Below, piece after piece: positions 44,746 through 57,000 of a stretch of DNA of 64,000 bases; positions within the stretch are counted from its first letter, which is position 1; every line of letters begins with the position of its first letter. Under the pieces are notes generated by a model, which did no database searches, was not told the origin of the DNA, and saw nothing but the letters and a program-made list of their open reading frames with translations. The DNA comes from Euptelea pleiosperma (lineage: Eukaryota; Streptophyta; Magnoliopsida; Ranunculales; Eupteleaceae). The DNA lies in contig CM068545.1 in the NCBI GenBank assembly GCA_035048495.1, positions 18,001,702-18,065,701 of the forward strand. Direction: 5' to 3'. Position numbers and translations under genes: made by a program.

Positions 44746-45059
44746 TATCAGGATGTTTTTGCTAAAGATTCACAATGTGTGAAACCGTAAAGAGTATGAT
44801 GTATTTAGCTTAATTAATTGAGTTACAAAACGTACGTGTGGAGTATACAACTACTACAAAGAGAGATATTAGAAGAAATTAAAAATATTACAAAATAATA
44901 AAAGGTTGTTCCTATCTTAGCAAGAGATGTCATCTACAACAGAGCTCTCCATTATTAAGACTCAATGAGAGAACATTTCTACAATCTTGAGGAGACTATG
45001 TAGACCATGGATCTAAAAGGTATTGTTCTAGCTTTAAACTAGAACTCTTATTACCCCCT

Positions 45060-45740
45060 CCACCCTACCCGTGTGCAAGTTGAGCGAGGGACCATAAACA
45101 TTCAACTTGGAACATTCTCATCAAGCCAATGATGCAGTAAACTCTTCATAATGATGTTAGCAAGTTGAAGATGGGTAGGAATAAATCAAAGAGACCTGAT
45201 AACAACTTTTTTTTGGACAAATTGATAGTTTAATTTCACGTGATGAAAAATTGAGTTAGAAGGCATCTAAGTGGCATTCTTGTTGTCACAATAAAGGATA
45301 GTCGGACATGGAAGTGGCACGCGTAAATCAAGAAGCAAAAAAAAGAAAGCCAAGTTAGCTCCGTAATAATAGTGGCAAGAGAAGTATATTCAACCTCAGC
45401 ACTAAAACGGGAGATGGTAGGTTTCCTTTTGGCATCGCCAGATAAAATTACAACCAAGAACAATATAGCATATTCCAAAGTAGAACGTCTAGTAATGGGC
45501 AGCCAGCCCAATCTTCATTTGATTAGGCAACTAGAGAACAAGGACTAAAAGAATATAGATATAATTCAAAATGATAAACTGTGGGAGCATGCATGTAATG
45601 ACTCACTATTGACTCTGTCCAAGTGAGAAGAAAATATGAGATGAAGAGACGAATGATACGGGAAAAGGAAAAGCAAATATGGACACATGCAGCATGCTCT
45701 GTTTCAAAGTGTACTACATCGAAAACGCTGAACAGCAAAA
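45060..45740 (-). pseudogene. Copia RNase H/RT-end remnant in unit A
   Basis: Minus-strand fragments read PITRRSTLEYAI, SAEVEYTSLATIITELTW and SIVSHYMHAPTVYHF, the end of copia reverse transcriptase and RNase H. A GGGTGGAGGGGG purine tract near 45050-45065 could be its polypurine tract. Many stops. The counterpart in unit B is at 49930-50562. Confidence 0.75.
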
Positions 45741-45918
45741 TTTATCTCCTTGTGGAAAAATAACTTTATATGACAAAAATGATCTTGCAAGTCACTTGAC
45801 ATGGATAAAGATAAAAATGAGACAAGATTGATTGGTTCTAAGGGGATTCATGGACTTCTGTTTTTTGCATTTTAAGTACACTCAAGGAGATTTCCCTGTT
45901 TTTTTTTTGGTTGGTTTA
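45613..45918. other. Spacer between units A and B
   Basis: Not similar to the sequence following unit B. No gene recognised; it may be further copia debris. Confidence 0.5.
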
Positions 45919-47030
45919 TCCTTGTGTGGTCGTGTAGTATATAATTGAATCCATTGGATAGATAGTCGAATGACAGATAGATTGGTTGGTACAAATATCA
46001 AACTTGTCAACCAATGGTTGTTCTTCTTCAACATTGCTTCTGTACATGTTATTTGTCGACGTAATTTTTTTTTCCTTCCCGTGATCAACTACCAAACCTG
46101 TCATGGTTATCCTTCATTGTTCTCACTTATCTAGATGACGAGGATAACACTTACACTGATGCAGATGCTGCTGCTGCTGCCGACAATAACTATTATTTAC
46201 TATCTAATGTCATACAATTTTTATTCTCGTAGGCTTGGTCTGTAGTTTGGTCCATCAATGTGGTCCACACTCCACATTTCGTTATGAAATTAAGAGAAAA
46301 ATTACATAATTAGGCTACTTAATTCTCTAAATATAGGTTCAAAACTCGTGGGATTTTTCAGTCATTAGCGAATTAGATAATTTTGGTTCTTACAACTCTA
46401 GTTCTCTTAAGGAAATCAATGGTAGAATCTTCGTTCTTCAATTTTCACGGGGGATGAGCGCAGGGTGCTCATATAGCTGCATCCCCATCTTACTCTCCGC
46501 CTCCCATACTCCACTGAATTGCTATCTGGGTCTCTGAAATCACTTAAGCTCACAACAGAGAATACTAGCTCATTGAAAACATAATTAAGACAATAAGGGT
46601 TGGATTTGTTTAGGAGCTATAATAGAAACAAATACAAAAATACTTGACTTTGCAAGATTATCAGGACAGATTGAGTGGGGAAGGGAATGAATAAAAATGT
46701 CCAAAAGGGTGACCTTTCCGTGCTTCATAGGGAAAGTTTTAGAGGGCAAACTTCATTGCAAGGTCACCTTAAGCTTTTCAATAATATTAAGGCCAAACCT
46801 ATGACTAGACAAACACTATTGCCAAGGACTTATTGAAGATATATTGTAGAATTAAGAGAGAAATTGATGATGCAAAGGTTACTAGGTTCAAATTCTTAAA
46901 GAATTAGTGTAATGGACAGCTCATATTGAACATACATTGGTGGTCTTATGATACTTTTGTCAGTAAACAAGGTCATTAATATCGAAACGACCACATAACC
47001 CACTAGATTAAAATATAGATATATAGAGGC

Positions 47031-47039
47031 TATATATAT
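47031..47039 (+). promoter_or_regulatory. TATA box of CLE gene B
   Basis: TATATATAT, 64 bases before the ATG, as in copy A. Confidence 0.7.
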
Positions 47040-47094
47040 CAATCCCTCTTACATTCAAATCTCTACACTAAGTAGTTTGAAACCTAAGAGGAGA

Positions 47095-47316
47095 ATGGCT
47101 AGCCTGAGGTTCTGTTTCTGCCTTTTCTTGTTCTTTCTTTCTGTTGCAAGGTCTGAACCTCGCTCACTCCATCCATTTCTAGAGGTGAGGAAAGTAACTG
47201 AATCGTTTCGAACATTGCTAGAGGGTGGCAAAGAAGTATTTAAGGTACAGTCAGCTAGAAGCCAGTACGAGTCCAAACGACTTAGTCCCGGAGGACCTGA
47301 CCCCCAACATCACTGA
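47095..47316 (+). CDS. CLE family signalling prepropeptide, copy B
   Basis: 73 residues: signal peptide (MASLRFCFCLFLFFLSVARS), variable domain, and C-terminal KRLSPGGPDPQHH. The final 12 residues are identical to the Arabidopsis CLE2 peptide as I remember it. Compared with copy A the changes are W7C, R27P, Q29L, E31V, L34V, R57Q and V63L. The stretch from TESFRTLLEGGKEVF to KVQSARS is identical, and three silent changes fall in the motif codons, which suggests constraint on the peptide. The promoter, TATA position and single-exon structure match copy A. A secreted peptide hormone is the confident call; receptor and tissue are inference. Confidence 0.96.
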   Translation: MASLRFCFCLFLFFLSVARSEPRSLHPFLEVRKVTESFRTLLEGGKEVFKVQSARSQYESKRLSPGGPDPQHH

Positions 47317-48659
47317 AGGAATCCATCCTAAAGAACCTCATCTGGTTGAACCTATAACCGATCTCATTGGCCGAGGTTTAATTTGGTGGGGTATTTTTAC
47401 TTCTATTTTTGGACAAGCTGTGTTCAATCGCGAACCCATGACTTCTTGGTTGCTGTGTAGATTGTCAAATAACTGCATTGGACATGTTATGTTCGAAATG
47501 ATAGAGTCATGTAAAACCAACCATTTCACTGTGAATATATGCACTTATTTTGGGCCATTAATGATGCTTTTAGTGTTTCTCTTCATGGTTTAATGAGTTA
47601 AGCAAAAGGCAAACTAACAGAATATCATTTTCTTTGTCACTTGGCGACTTTTGGGGGTGTTAGCATCAATTTTCGCTGCCAATTGTTAGCAGCAAAATTT
47701 TCTCGAAGTGAACCTATAGTATAAGAGAATGTTATACAACATTGAGTATAATTAATGCTGCACTACCTTTCTATGAGGCTTGCTAGAGAAAAATAACTGA
47801 TAACATAACCAGAAAGCGTCACCTTCTTGTACTCCGGATTATATAGTCAACCCATAATATAAGAAAGAATAAGAGGATGTCTTGTATTCGACATTTTTTT
47901 TTGTGTCGAATACATTGTTGATTGCTTTCAGGGGTCGTCACTATAGGGTGGCTCCACATGATTTGAAAGGAAATATTCTTTTGGATCCCACCAAAAATGT
48001 ATAGACGACTCAAGAAGGCAATTAAGACTGGATTGATGTTGCTCGTTGACTTCTAAAATACCCACGGAGGATGAAGCAAAGCCTATTACAATAAGAAAAG
48101 TTTCATTTCCTTTCCCTTTTTTTTCCTTGTTTATTATATTCTCCACCTTATCTTTATTTATTCTAACGTGCGCGTGCGTGACACTTAAGAAATGGCATTG
48201 CACTTATACTATATACATGTGAGTGTAGGATGTGTGGTCCATCATTTGCTTGGCTCTATGCGAAAACAATTATATAAAATCGTTTCAATAGAATGACCAT
48301 ATCCTTTTGTTTTAGTTACTGAATGTTTTAGATTAGATTGAAGATAAATGGACATCTTGAATAATAGTAAAAGGATAGTCGTGAGTCTCGTGACATGTTT
48401 TATCCTTTCATTCATCATCATCATCATCATCATAGACTTATCCTAACATATTTTTGGTCAACTACATGAATCATGTTCTGCCATTTTGCTCTATCTAGCT
48501 TGATCCTATCATCTTTTAAAGCAAGTTTTTGCAATTAGAGCTGTGATATATGGAAAGCAGAAGTAGATCCTACAAAATTACTTCTTTAATTATCACACAC
48601 ACTAAGTCATAGGCACCACATATTGAACTCTTTTTAGTATCAATTATTTGCATGATAAG

Positions 48660-49640
48660 TATAATGATTTATTGATAAGAGCTCTGAGAGGCCCAGGCAG
48701 CCTATCAAAACCCCGAAGCAGATATAAAGTAAAGCAAAACTGCAACAAAAATTAAAAATTTACAATAAACTCCCATCCCGGCCCCACTCACTAGTTCCTC
48801 TTCTTACTTCTTACAAGTTCACCCCACTTGAAAACGATGAGATATCTTTCCCTTCCTCGTACAACTGATCTCCAAAATAAACCAAAGCTTTGATCTCCAA
48901 AATAAATTGATCAACCTGAAGGCTTTTGCTCTTGAACACCCTATTATTTCTCTCCCTCCACAAATCCAAATGACCACCAACGGTGTTAAGGTCCATCTAT
49001 TTTTACCTATACTACACAAAAAGACCCCTTTACATGCTAGGAATAACTCCGTGACCGTCTTAGGAGCTACACAAACTCTGTCCATATGATCCACGTACGC
49101 ACTTTAATACTGTAACAGCACATGATCTACTAATTCCCACTGGACACACATATGGCGCAATGATCCAATACTCTTACCCCTCTCTTGCATATATAAGAAA
49201 TGCACTGTGTGAAGTCTACCTCGAACCGCAGACCATGCTAGAAACTGCACTTTGGGGGGGTCTTACTGCCCCAAACTCTACCAGTTGGAAAATCCTCCTC
49301 CCCCCTTCCAATGCTCCATAGAATGAGTGAACGAAATACCTTTACTATCGAAATTTCACAATTTAGAATCGTTCCTTGAGCTTTGAGACAGAATCTTTCC
49401 CACCTTATTCACGGGATCTGCCAACTGTGGAATCATAAAGTTGACACCAAAAGCCTAGCTCCCAAGTTGGATGACCTCAAATACACCTTGCATCTCGCTT
49501 ACAATAGTAGATTTCTTATCTGAAATAAGAAACAGATCATGAAACTCAGAATGTTGTAGCCCTCCATCCCAAAATAAAACCTTATTCCCTCTACCCAACT
49601 TAAACACAACACCTTCATCAAATTTATCAGTATGTTTTTG
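48660..49640 (-). pseudogene. LINE ORF2 3' fragment in unit B
   Basis: Minus-strand pieces read NTVGGHLDLWRERNNRVF and SLQVDQFILEIKALVYFGDQ, the C-terminal end of a plant LINE ORF2, with GNKVLFWDGGLQHSEF further upstream. Frameshifts and stops throughout. Counterpart of 43340-44745. Confidence 0.8.
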
Positions 49641-49929
49641 CTAGAGTTACACGATGTGTGAAACCCTAAAGAGTATGATGTATTTAGATTAATTAATTGA
49701 GTTTACAACCGTGTGGAGTATACAACTAATACAATGAGAGATATTAGAAAACTAAAATACCAAATAATAAAAGGTTGTTCCTATCTTAGCAATAGACGTC
49801 CTCTACAAGAGAACTTTCCATTATTAAGACTCAATGAAAGAACATTTCTAAAATCTTGAGGAGACTATGTAGATCATGGATCTAAAAGATCAGCTTGTTG
49901 TAGCTTTAAACTAGAACTCTTATCACTCC

Positions 49930-51258
49930 CTCCACCCTACTCGTGCGCTTGAGCGAGGGACCAGAAACATTCAACTTGGAACATTCTCCTCAAGCCAATT
50001 ATGATGCGGTAAACTCTTCGTAATGATGTCAACAAGTTGATGGGTACTAGGAAGTAGGAATAAATCTTACGGACAAGAGACCAGTAACAACCTTTTTTTG
50101 GACAAAGTGATGGTCTAATTTCACATGATTGGAACATGAAAAATTGGGTTAGAAGGCATCGAAGTGGCATTCTTGTTCTCAGAATAAAGGATAGTCGGAC
50201 AAGGAAGTGCCACACATAAATCATGAAGCAAAAAAGGAAAACCAAGTTAGCTCAGCTCTGTAGTAATAGGGCAAGTGACTGATATTCATCCTCAGCACTA
50301 GAACGGGAGATGGTAGGTTTCTTTCTGGCATCGCAAGATAAAATTACAATCAAGAAAATAAAACATATACCAAAGTAGAACGTCTAGTAATGGGCAGCCA
50401 GCCCAATCTTCATTTGATTAGGCAACTAGAGAACAAGGACTAAAAGAATATAAAGATAATTCAAAATCAACTATACACTTAATGCAAAATCCTCTTCATA
50501 GCTTATTTAAAATGAGAAACTGTGGGAGCATGCATGTAATGACAGGCACTATTGACACTGTAAGCTAGATTCGGGCGAGCGAGCATAAGAAATTGAAGAG
50601 CATTGATCAAACTCCGATATACTGTAGGGTCATCAAATAAATCTCCAGAAGCGTATAATTTATTTTCAAGAGGTAAAGATGCAGAGATAGGCTGACATGC
50701 AGTCGGTCATTGTAGCTCGAGTAAGAAGGCCTCGTGCATACTTCGCTTGACTAAGAAAGCTACCGCGCGTGAAGAGTAGAAGAAGCCTCTATACCTAAAG
50801 GTGATGTAAATTAAAGGACTAAGATCCTTCCTGTCAAAATTAGAAAAAACCTTCTGAATGAAGTCAGCCAATAACTTAAAAGTTATCATCTGTAAGTACA
50901 ATAGAATCAATATATAATAAAAGAAGTATGCAACCACGAGAAGAATAAAACGTAAACATGGAAGAATATGAATGATTTTAGATGAAACCAACATGTAAAA
51001 TAAATTCACTAAATAGTTGGAACCATGCCCTGGGTATGTGGCTACTTTAACCCGTAGATAGTCCGATGAAGACAAACATGATTGGGGTGATTTGGATCAA
51101 TATACCTCAGAGGTTGTTCCATATAAACCTCTTCCTTGAGATTCCCATGAAGAAACACATTTTTAACATCAAATTGATGAATCACCCATCTCCTCATAAG
51201 AGCATACAAATAAAATTAGATGAATAGGGGGAGGCTTTAAAAGTAGGGCTAAAGGTTT
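49930..51258 (-). pseudogene. Old copia element 3, RT and RNase H part
   Basis: Minus-strand pieces in order: FDVKNVFLHGNLKEEVYMEQ (about 51110-51190), PLENKLYASGDLFDDPTVYR then SLINALQFLMLARP (50560-50690), and RNase H scraps (TRRSTL, ELTWFSFF, KLDHHF) down to about 50050. Many stops. It is interrupted at 51258 by copia 2 and continues at 56130. Its RNase H end is the part copied in unit A. Confidence 0.8.
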
Positions 51259-51478
51259 TGTAAAATTCTGAGTGAATTCTTGATATTGTTTACATTAATG
51301 ATGATCTCTTTAAATAGAGAGGGATGTATAAGAGTCCAGATCATTCAAGGATCCTAAATCAAAGGATCTGTTTTAACAAGAAAGTCAAGAACCCACAGCA
51401 AGAGGATCTATTTAACAAGAGAGTCAAGATCCTAAATCTAAGGATTTGACTCTATCTTACAGTAAGGGTATTGTAACA
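51259..51478 (-). repeat. Copia 2 3' LTR
   Basis: The polypurine tract CTTGAGGGGGAG (minus strand, 51479-51490) lies directly before it. Confidence 0.95.
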
Positions 51479-51485
51479 CTCCCCC

Positions 51486-51999
51486 TCAAGGTGGGATATG
51501 GATATCTATAACACCCAGTTTGTCGATTAATGAATGAAACTGATGATGGCCCAAAGGTTTGGTGAATAGATCCGCAATTTGATGGGCTGTAGGAATGTAA
51601 GAAGTCCGTAGGATGCCATTAGATATTTTTTTCTCGAACAAAATGGCAATCAATTTCGATGTGCTTGGTTCGTTCGTGGAAAACAGGATTTGCCGCAATG
51701 TGTAACGCTGCTTGATTGTCACAATGAAGGAGAGTGGGTTGTGAGGTGCTAATTCCAAGTTCACGAAGTAGAGAACGAAGCCAAGTAATCTCAAAAGCTG
51801 CAGAAGCCATTGCTCTATATTCGGCTTCGGCTGAAGATCGGGAGACTGTAGTCTGTTTCTTAATTTTCCAAGAGATGGGGGAAATGCCAAGAAACATGCA
51901 ATAACCAGCAGTCGACCAGCGTGTATAAGGACAACTAGCCCAATCTGAATCGCAATATTTTCGAAGTTCCAAGCTGCTATGTGCGGATAAAAGGATCCC
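51486..51999 (-). pseudogene. Copia 2 RNase H
   Basis: Motifs [59 protein letters not shown], and after a frameshift near 51630 the end HQIADLFTKPLGHHQFHSLI. It follows the reverse transcriptase in the same frame after a TAA at 52000. Confidence 0.9.
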
Positions 52000-52944
52000 T
52001 TAGCTTGGGCTTTGCTTGAGATAACGAAGAACCCGATATGCAGAATCAAGGTGTGGCTTTCGTGGTTCACTCATGAACTGACTTAGTAAATTCACAGAAA
52101 ACACAATGTCAGGTCTCGTGATTGTGAGATAAATTAGGCGTCCAACAAGCCGACGATAGATCTTGGGATCCGAAAGTAAATCACCCGTAGAAGAGTTAAG
52201 CTTAAGATTTTGTTCCATTGGAAAACTGGTTGGTTTGGCTCCAAGTAAACCTGCATCTTGTAGAATTTCAAGAGTATACTTTCGTTGTGAGAGGCAAATG
52301 CCTTTGGATGAACGTGCAACTTCAATACCGAGAAAATATTTCAAAGAACCCAGATCTTTGATATGAAAATGATTTTGAAGAAAAGACTTGAGAGCAATAA
52401 TGGCTTGAGCATTGTTTCCAGTGACGATAATATCGTCCACATAGACAAGTATGGCTGTAAACCCTTGAGACGACTGTTGTGTGAAAAGGGAATAATCAAA
52501 CTTTGATTGATGAAAATCGACATCTTGAAGAGATGTTGAAAACTTTTCAAACCATTGCCGAGATGCCTGTTTAAGACCATATATGGATTTCTGCAGGCAA
52601 CATACACGTTGCTCCCCCTGTCGAGAGAATCCAGGTGTGTAGACTTCTTCATGAAGGTCACCATGTAAGAAAGCATTCTGCACGTCCAGTTGATGCAAGG
52701 GCCAATTCCGTATTGAAGCAATTGCAATGAGACATCGAACTGTGACTAATTTCGCTTATGGTGCAAAAGTTTCATGATAATCCAATCATTCCTTCTGGTT
52801 AAATCCTTTGGCAACGAGACGAGCCTTGTATCTTTCAATAGATCCATCAGAACGGTATTTGACTTTGTAGACCCATTTACAACTAATAGCTTTTTTGTGT
52901 TTTCGTAAAGTGGTCAATGTCCATGTCTTGTTGGATTCTAGTGC
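52000..52944 (-). pseudogene. Copia 2 reverse transcriptase
   Basis: Starts after a TGA at 52945. It reads WVYKVKYRSDGSIERYKARL, then stops in the PAKL-type region, then [32 protein letters not shown], the catalytic [11 protein letters not shown] and [20 protein letters not shown]. The YVDD motif is kept. It lacks a few residues after EEVY compared with the usual form. Confidence 0.92.
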
Positions 52945-54579
52945 TCAAAATTCAATTTCCATGGCGGCACGCCATTTGATATTTCTCATTGCCTCTGAAG
53001 AAGAGGTAGGTTCGGAAATCGAAGATACAGCTGATACAAAAGACCAATGAGTGAGAGATAACTGATCATATGATATAAAGTTACTTAGAGGATATCGAGC
53101 ACATTTCATTGAACCTGTTGGCGAAAATGACGACGGTGAGCTAGACAACACAGCCGTGGAAAGAGGAAGATTGCATTCGTAAGTCGTGAGATAGGAAGGT
53201 GGTTTTCGAGATCTTTTGGAGGGTAATGTTATAGAAATCGGTACAGCTGAATCAATGGCATGGGGTGGAATGGGAATAGAAGCAATATGATCAGATGAGT
53301 GATTGATGGAAGGGTTGGTGTGAGTTGGTGCTTGAATGCAAATGTTAGATTCGGTGGTGAGTGGAGTAAGGATGGGAGTAGTGTCAGGTACAGGTAAGGG
53401 AAGTGCCGAGTTGGCAAGTGCCAAGTTGGTAGTATGGCTGTTAAGTGAGGAGTTGGCAAAAGGGAAGATATGTTCATGAAAAACAACATCACGACTGGTG
53501 AAGATTCGTTCTGTTTGGAGATCAAACACACAATATCCTTTTTGTCCATAAGGATAACCAATGAAAATGCAAGGTTGTGCACAGGGTGCAAATTTATCTC
53601 GATTATGTGCGAGAGTTGAGACATAGCATAGACATCCAAAAACCCGAAGATGATTATATGATGGTAATTTTTGAAAAAACACTTCATATGAGGTTTTGTT
53701 CGATAAAAGAGATGTAGGTAACTGATCGATGATGAAAACAGCCATTAATAAACATTCTCCCCAAAAGGTGAGGGGAAGTTTGGCCTGAAAACGTAGGGCA
53801 CGTGCAATTTCAAGTAAGTGTCGGTGTTTTCTTTCAACAACCCCGTTTTGTTGCGGTGTTGCAACACAACTAGTTTGATGGATAATTCCATGTTGTTGAA
53901 AGAATGACTTTAAGGCATGAAATTCAGTCCCGTTATCAGATTGTAAGGTTTTGATTGTTCGATTGAATTGAGTTTGAATGAGAGCAAAAAATTGTTGGAG
54001 TAAAAATTTTGCTTCAGATTTAAAACGCATAAGAAAAACCCAAGTGCAACGTGAGAAATCATCAACAATGGTTAAAAAATACCGTGCACCAGTGAATGAT
54101 GGTATGGAATATCCACCTCAAATATCGCAATGTATTAGATCAAATGGTGCAGTGGTAGTAATGCGGCTTAAAGAAAAAGGTAACCTTGTTTGTTTGGCTA
54201 AAGGACAAATGTCGCAATGATCATGATGTGAAATAGAAATCGCTTTATTATTTTGAGATAAAAATTTCAGACAATTCATAGAAAGATGACCTAAACGCCA
54301 ATGCCAAACATCAAAGGAAACGAAATGTGCTTGAGGAAGCTTATTTTCAATAAGTGGTGTTTGAAGGTGATAGAGGCCGCCATGTAGTCTAGCTGTTCCA
54401 ATCGTTGTCTTCGAGTATAGGTCCTGAAAGACACAAGAATCAGGAAGAAAATGAGCGGAATAATTATTAGAAGAAGTAAGGTTGCTGACCGAAATGAGAT
54501 TAAAACCAAATGACGGAACACAAAGAACATTGTATAAATGAATGTTGGGATGGAGATGAACGGTGCCAATATGAGTCAC
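52945..54579 (-). pseudogene. Copia 2 protease end and integrase
   Basis: Contains NVLCVPSFGFNLISVS (protease C-terminal part), WHWRLGHLS and CDICPLAKQTR (integrase H-H-C-C), a TGA at 54118, then VDDFSRCTWVFLMRF, LQSDNGTEF, CVATPQQNGVVERKHRHLLE with the catalytic glutamate, FGCLCYVSTLA and GYPYGQKGYCVFD, and a Ser/Pro-rich tail ending at TGA 52945. The frame is the same on both sides of the stop at 54118. Confidence 0.92.
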
Positions 54580-54609
54580 CGGTGCATGACCACCATTTGG
54601 AAGTGCAAC

Positions 54610-55780
54610 CTAGGAAATAGTCGGGTTAGTAATAAAACTATGAAAAATGGAAGGATTGAAAATCATTTGATCAGTTGCTCCAGTGTCTACGATCCAAGTA
54701 TGTGTCATTGAAGCACAAGATATATATTTACCTGCGACATTCGCATGAGGCTGTGAACTACCTTCTTTGAGCATATTCAATAATTGTTGATATTGATCCT
54801 GAGTGAAGGACTGAGTGCTTGGCTGAATAGCACTTGTGTTTCGCTTGTTGGTGGTGGTACTGGTTGTATGCTGATGTAATCGATGACCAGGTGGGTAGCC
54901 ATGGAGAACGAAGCATTTATCCATAGTATGTCCAACCCATCCACAATGTTCACATGTTGGACGAAGACGCCGATTGACTCGTGGCTTAATAGATTCATAG
55001 GACAATGTCCGACCATTACGATGACCAGATGATGTTGCAAAAGCAATTGATTCTGACGAACTAGGAGATTGAGTAATCACAGACCGTTGTTTCTCCTCTT
55101 GAAGAATCAGGGAATAAGCTTTATTGACGGATGGGAGTGGATCCATGAGGAGTATTTGTCCTCGAATGGCACTGTAAGAGTCGTGAAGTCCCATTAAAAA
55201 ATCTGTGAGATAAAATTTTTGCTAATGTTGTATGGCATGTGCCGCACCACAAGAGCATTGAGGAGTGACAACTAGGGATGCTAACTCATCCCAAAGGCTT
55301 TTCAACTTGGTGAAATAACCGGCGATCGAAAAGTTGTCTTGTGTGCACAGGGCGATATCACGTCGAAGTTGATAAATACGAGGGGTGCTGCTCTGTGCAA
55401 ATCTTTCTTGGAATTCTGTCCAGATTTCATGAGCGGTGGAGGCATAGATGACGTTGTCAGAGATATCCTTGGATATATAAGGAACTGAGTATCCAGGATT
55501 TTACCATATCGTCGCAGCGTTTCCATAGAGAATAATCAGAAGAGGATGCCGAAATAGACATGGATTCATTAATGAAATCGATCTTGTTCTTTGCACTGAG
55601 TGCAGTGCTCATTGCACGACTCCATGTGGCGTAGTTATCACCCGTCAATGGTTGAGTAACAAGAGTAATACCTGGGTTATCCGAGTGATGAAGGTAGAAC
55701 GAGTTCTGTGTATTGATTGCAGGTGTTGCAGGTATTGTAGGTGTTGAATTGGCGGAAGCATTTTGTGTGTTTTCAGCCAT
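54610..55780 (-). pseudogene. Copia 2 gag and protease start
   Basis: Gag begins MAENTQNASAN at 55780. It runs through PLTGDNYATWSRAMSTALSA to a frameshift near 55460-55500, then GLHDSYSAIRGQILLMDPLP, a zinc knuckle CEHCGWVGHTMDKCFVLHG and the protease motif WIVDTGATDQM. It ends at TAG 54610-54612, after which the same frame continues. At least two frame breaks lie between 55194 and 55500. Confidence 0.9.
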
Positions 55781-55897
55781 TAGAAGGTTCTGCTGATAGC
55801 TAGATACGTTTGGAAAAAAAAATGATATATTTGTTCTTGCTGATTGGCAGAAGAACAAAGGAAAAAAATCAAAGAAATAGCAACAAGATGAGGTTTT

Positions 55898-55909
55898 GCT
55901 CTGATACCA
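55898..55909 (-). other. Copia 2 primer-binding site
   Basis: TGGTATCAGAGC on the minus strand directly abuts the 5' LTR, a perfect initiator tRNA-Met match. Confidence 0.93.
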
Positions 55910-56129
55910 TGTAAAATTCTGAGTGAATTCTTGATACTGTTTACATTAATGATGATCTCTTTAAATAGAGAAGGATGTACAAGAGTCCAAATCGTTCAAG
56001 GATCCTAAATCAAAGGATTTATTTTAACAAGAAAATCAAGATCCCATAGCAAGAGGATCTGTTTAACAAGAGAGTCAAGATCCTAAATCTAAGGATTTGA
56101 CTCTATCTTACAGCAAGGGTATCGTAACA
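55910..56129 (-). repeat. Copia 2 5' LTR
   Basis: Same ends as the other LTR; 13 differences. Confidence 0.95.
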
Positions 56130-56470
56130 GGTTTCATCAAATTAATACTATGAAGTTAACGTTCATTAAAACCTTTAGCACTTAAACCTGCTTTATAACA
56201 AACATAATTGTCCAAAAGAATTTTTGTCTTATACATCCAATGACAACCCACTACATTTATACTTAGGAATCGAGGATGAATAGTCCAAGTAGAATTTTTG
56301 TGTAAAGCATCAATCTCGTTACCCATAGCTGCTCAGCATTGTGGAGACTTAAGGGCTACGTGCACTAGTTTAGGTTTCATCTTATGATCAAGAGTAGTAA
56401 GAAATACATAATGTAGTGCTGAGAGAAAAGTTTAGTCAAGATACTTATTAAGAGTGTGCTGAGTAGATGT
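56130..56470 (-). pseudogene. Old copia element 3, start of reverse transcriptase
   Basis: Minus-strand pieces read MGNEIDALHKNSTW, VVGCHWMYKTKILLDNYVC and YKAGLSAKGFNE, the first part of copia reverse transcriptase. Copia 2 entered right after this; the sequence resumes at 51258. Confidence 0.78.
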
Positions 56471-56639
56471 CAAACCACTATGTAATTGTTTGGTTTTGCA
56501 TGAGTTTTAAACAGTTTAAGTTTAGCAACAGTTATTAGCCGTTGCAATCGAAACGCTAGGGACCAATGAAAGAACTATATAGAGGAAAGGGGATTTTTGG
56601 GCAGAATTTTATCTATTGGAGCATTAAAAAGTAGCCCAC

Positions 56640-57000
56640 GATCTCTCGTTCAAGTGCCAAAGCCAAGTGTTGTTCTCTTACGTCCACTGCTGCCGAGATC
56701 AATGAGTGATATTTCTTCTCCAGGACATTCACATTTATCCTTGTTAACCTCCCATACCATGCTAAGAGAACAAAGGGGCTATATCATATTGTTCGAATCT
56801 AGTGTTCCATGCCCAATGGAACGCATTGAGCTAGATTATCACTTCATCAGAGGGAAGGTACATTTGGGTCCCTACACATTCAAAATTTTTTTCTATTATT
56901 TCCAACTAACAAATATCCATGAGCCTAATGTACTCAAAATCCGACGATTAATGAACCAAGTTGGACATTTTTCTCCCTCCATGCTCAACTTGAGGGGGGA
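56640..57000 (+). pseudogene. Copia RNase H fragment on plus strand
   Basis: Plus-strand pieces read SRSSAKAKCCSLTSTAAEI, MERIELDYHFIRGKVHLG and QVGHFSPSMLNLRGD, ending in a polypurine tract TTGAGGGGGGA at about 56990-57000. It is opposite in orientation to copia 2 and 3, so a separate element. A 3' LTR may begin at 57001 (TGTTGTTCTGAC), but its end was not found. Confidence 0.7.

Larger units (their letters stand above)
40733..45612. repeat. Tandem duplication unit A (CLE locus)
   Basis: Matches 45919-50562 throughout in direct orientation: upstream region, CLE gene, downstream region, LINE debris and copia debris in the same order. Both start at TATCCTTGTG and lose similarity after CACTATTGAC, inside a copia remnant. 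Unit A carries a 435-bp MITE absent from unit B. 45613-45918 separates the units and shows no match to B. Confidence 0.93.
45919..50562. repeat. Tandem duplication unit B (CLE locus)
   Basis: Direct copy of unit A with many substitutions and small indels. It lacks the 435-bp MITE of unit A. A small extra stretch (48440-48650) containing TTTTTGGTCAACTACATGAA is shared with unit C instead, so it was probably lost from A. Confidence 0.93.
51259..56129 (-). mobile_element. Ty1/copia retrotransposon 2, complete but defective
   Basis: Two 220-bp LTRs (51259-51478 and 55910-56129) start TGTAAAATTC and end TAACA on the plus strand. A perfect duplication GGTTT flanks the element (51254-51258 and 56130-56134). 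Primer-binding site and polypurine tract are in place for minus-strand coding. The LTRs differ at 13 of 220 positions, 12 of them transitions (about 6%), so it is older than copia 1. Gag and pol carry several stops and frameshifts. It sits inside the reverse transcriptase of copia element 3. Confidence 0.96.

Noticed and set aside
47225..47593. 122-codon frame overlapping CLE gene B
   Set aside because: It is in another frame across the CLE coding end, is not kept open in unit A, and resembles nothing known.
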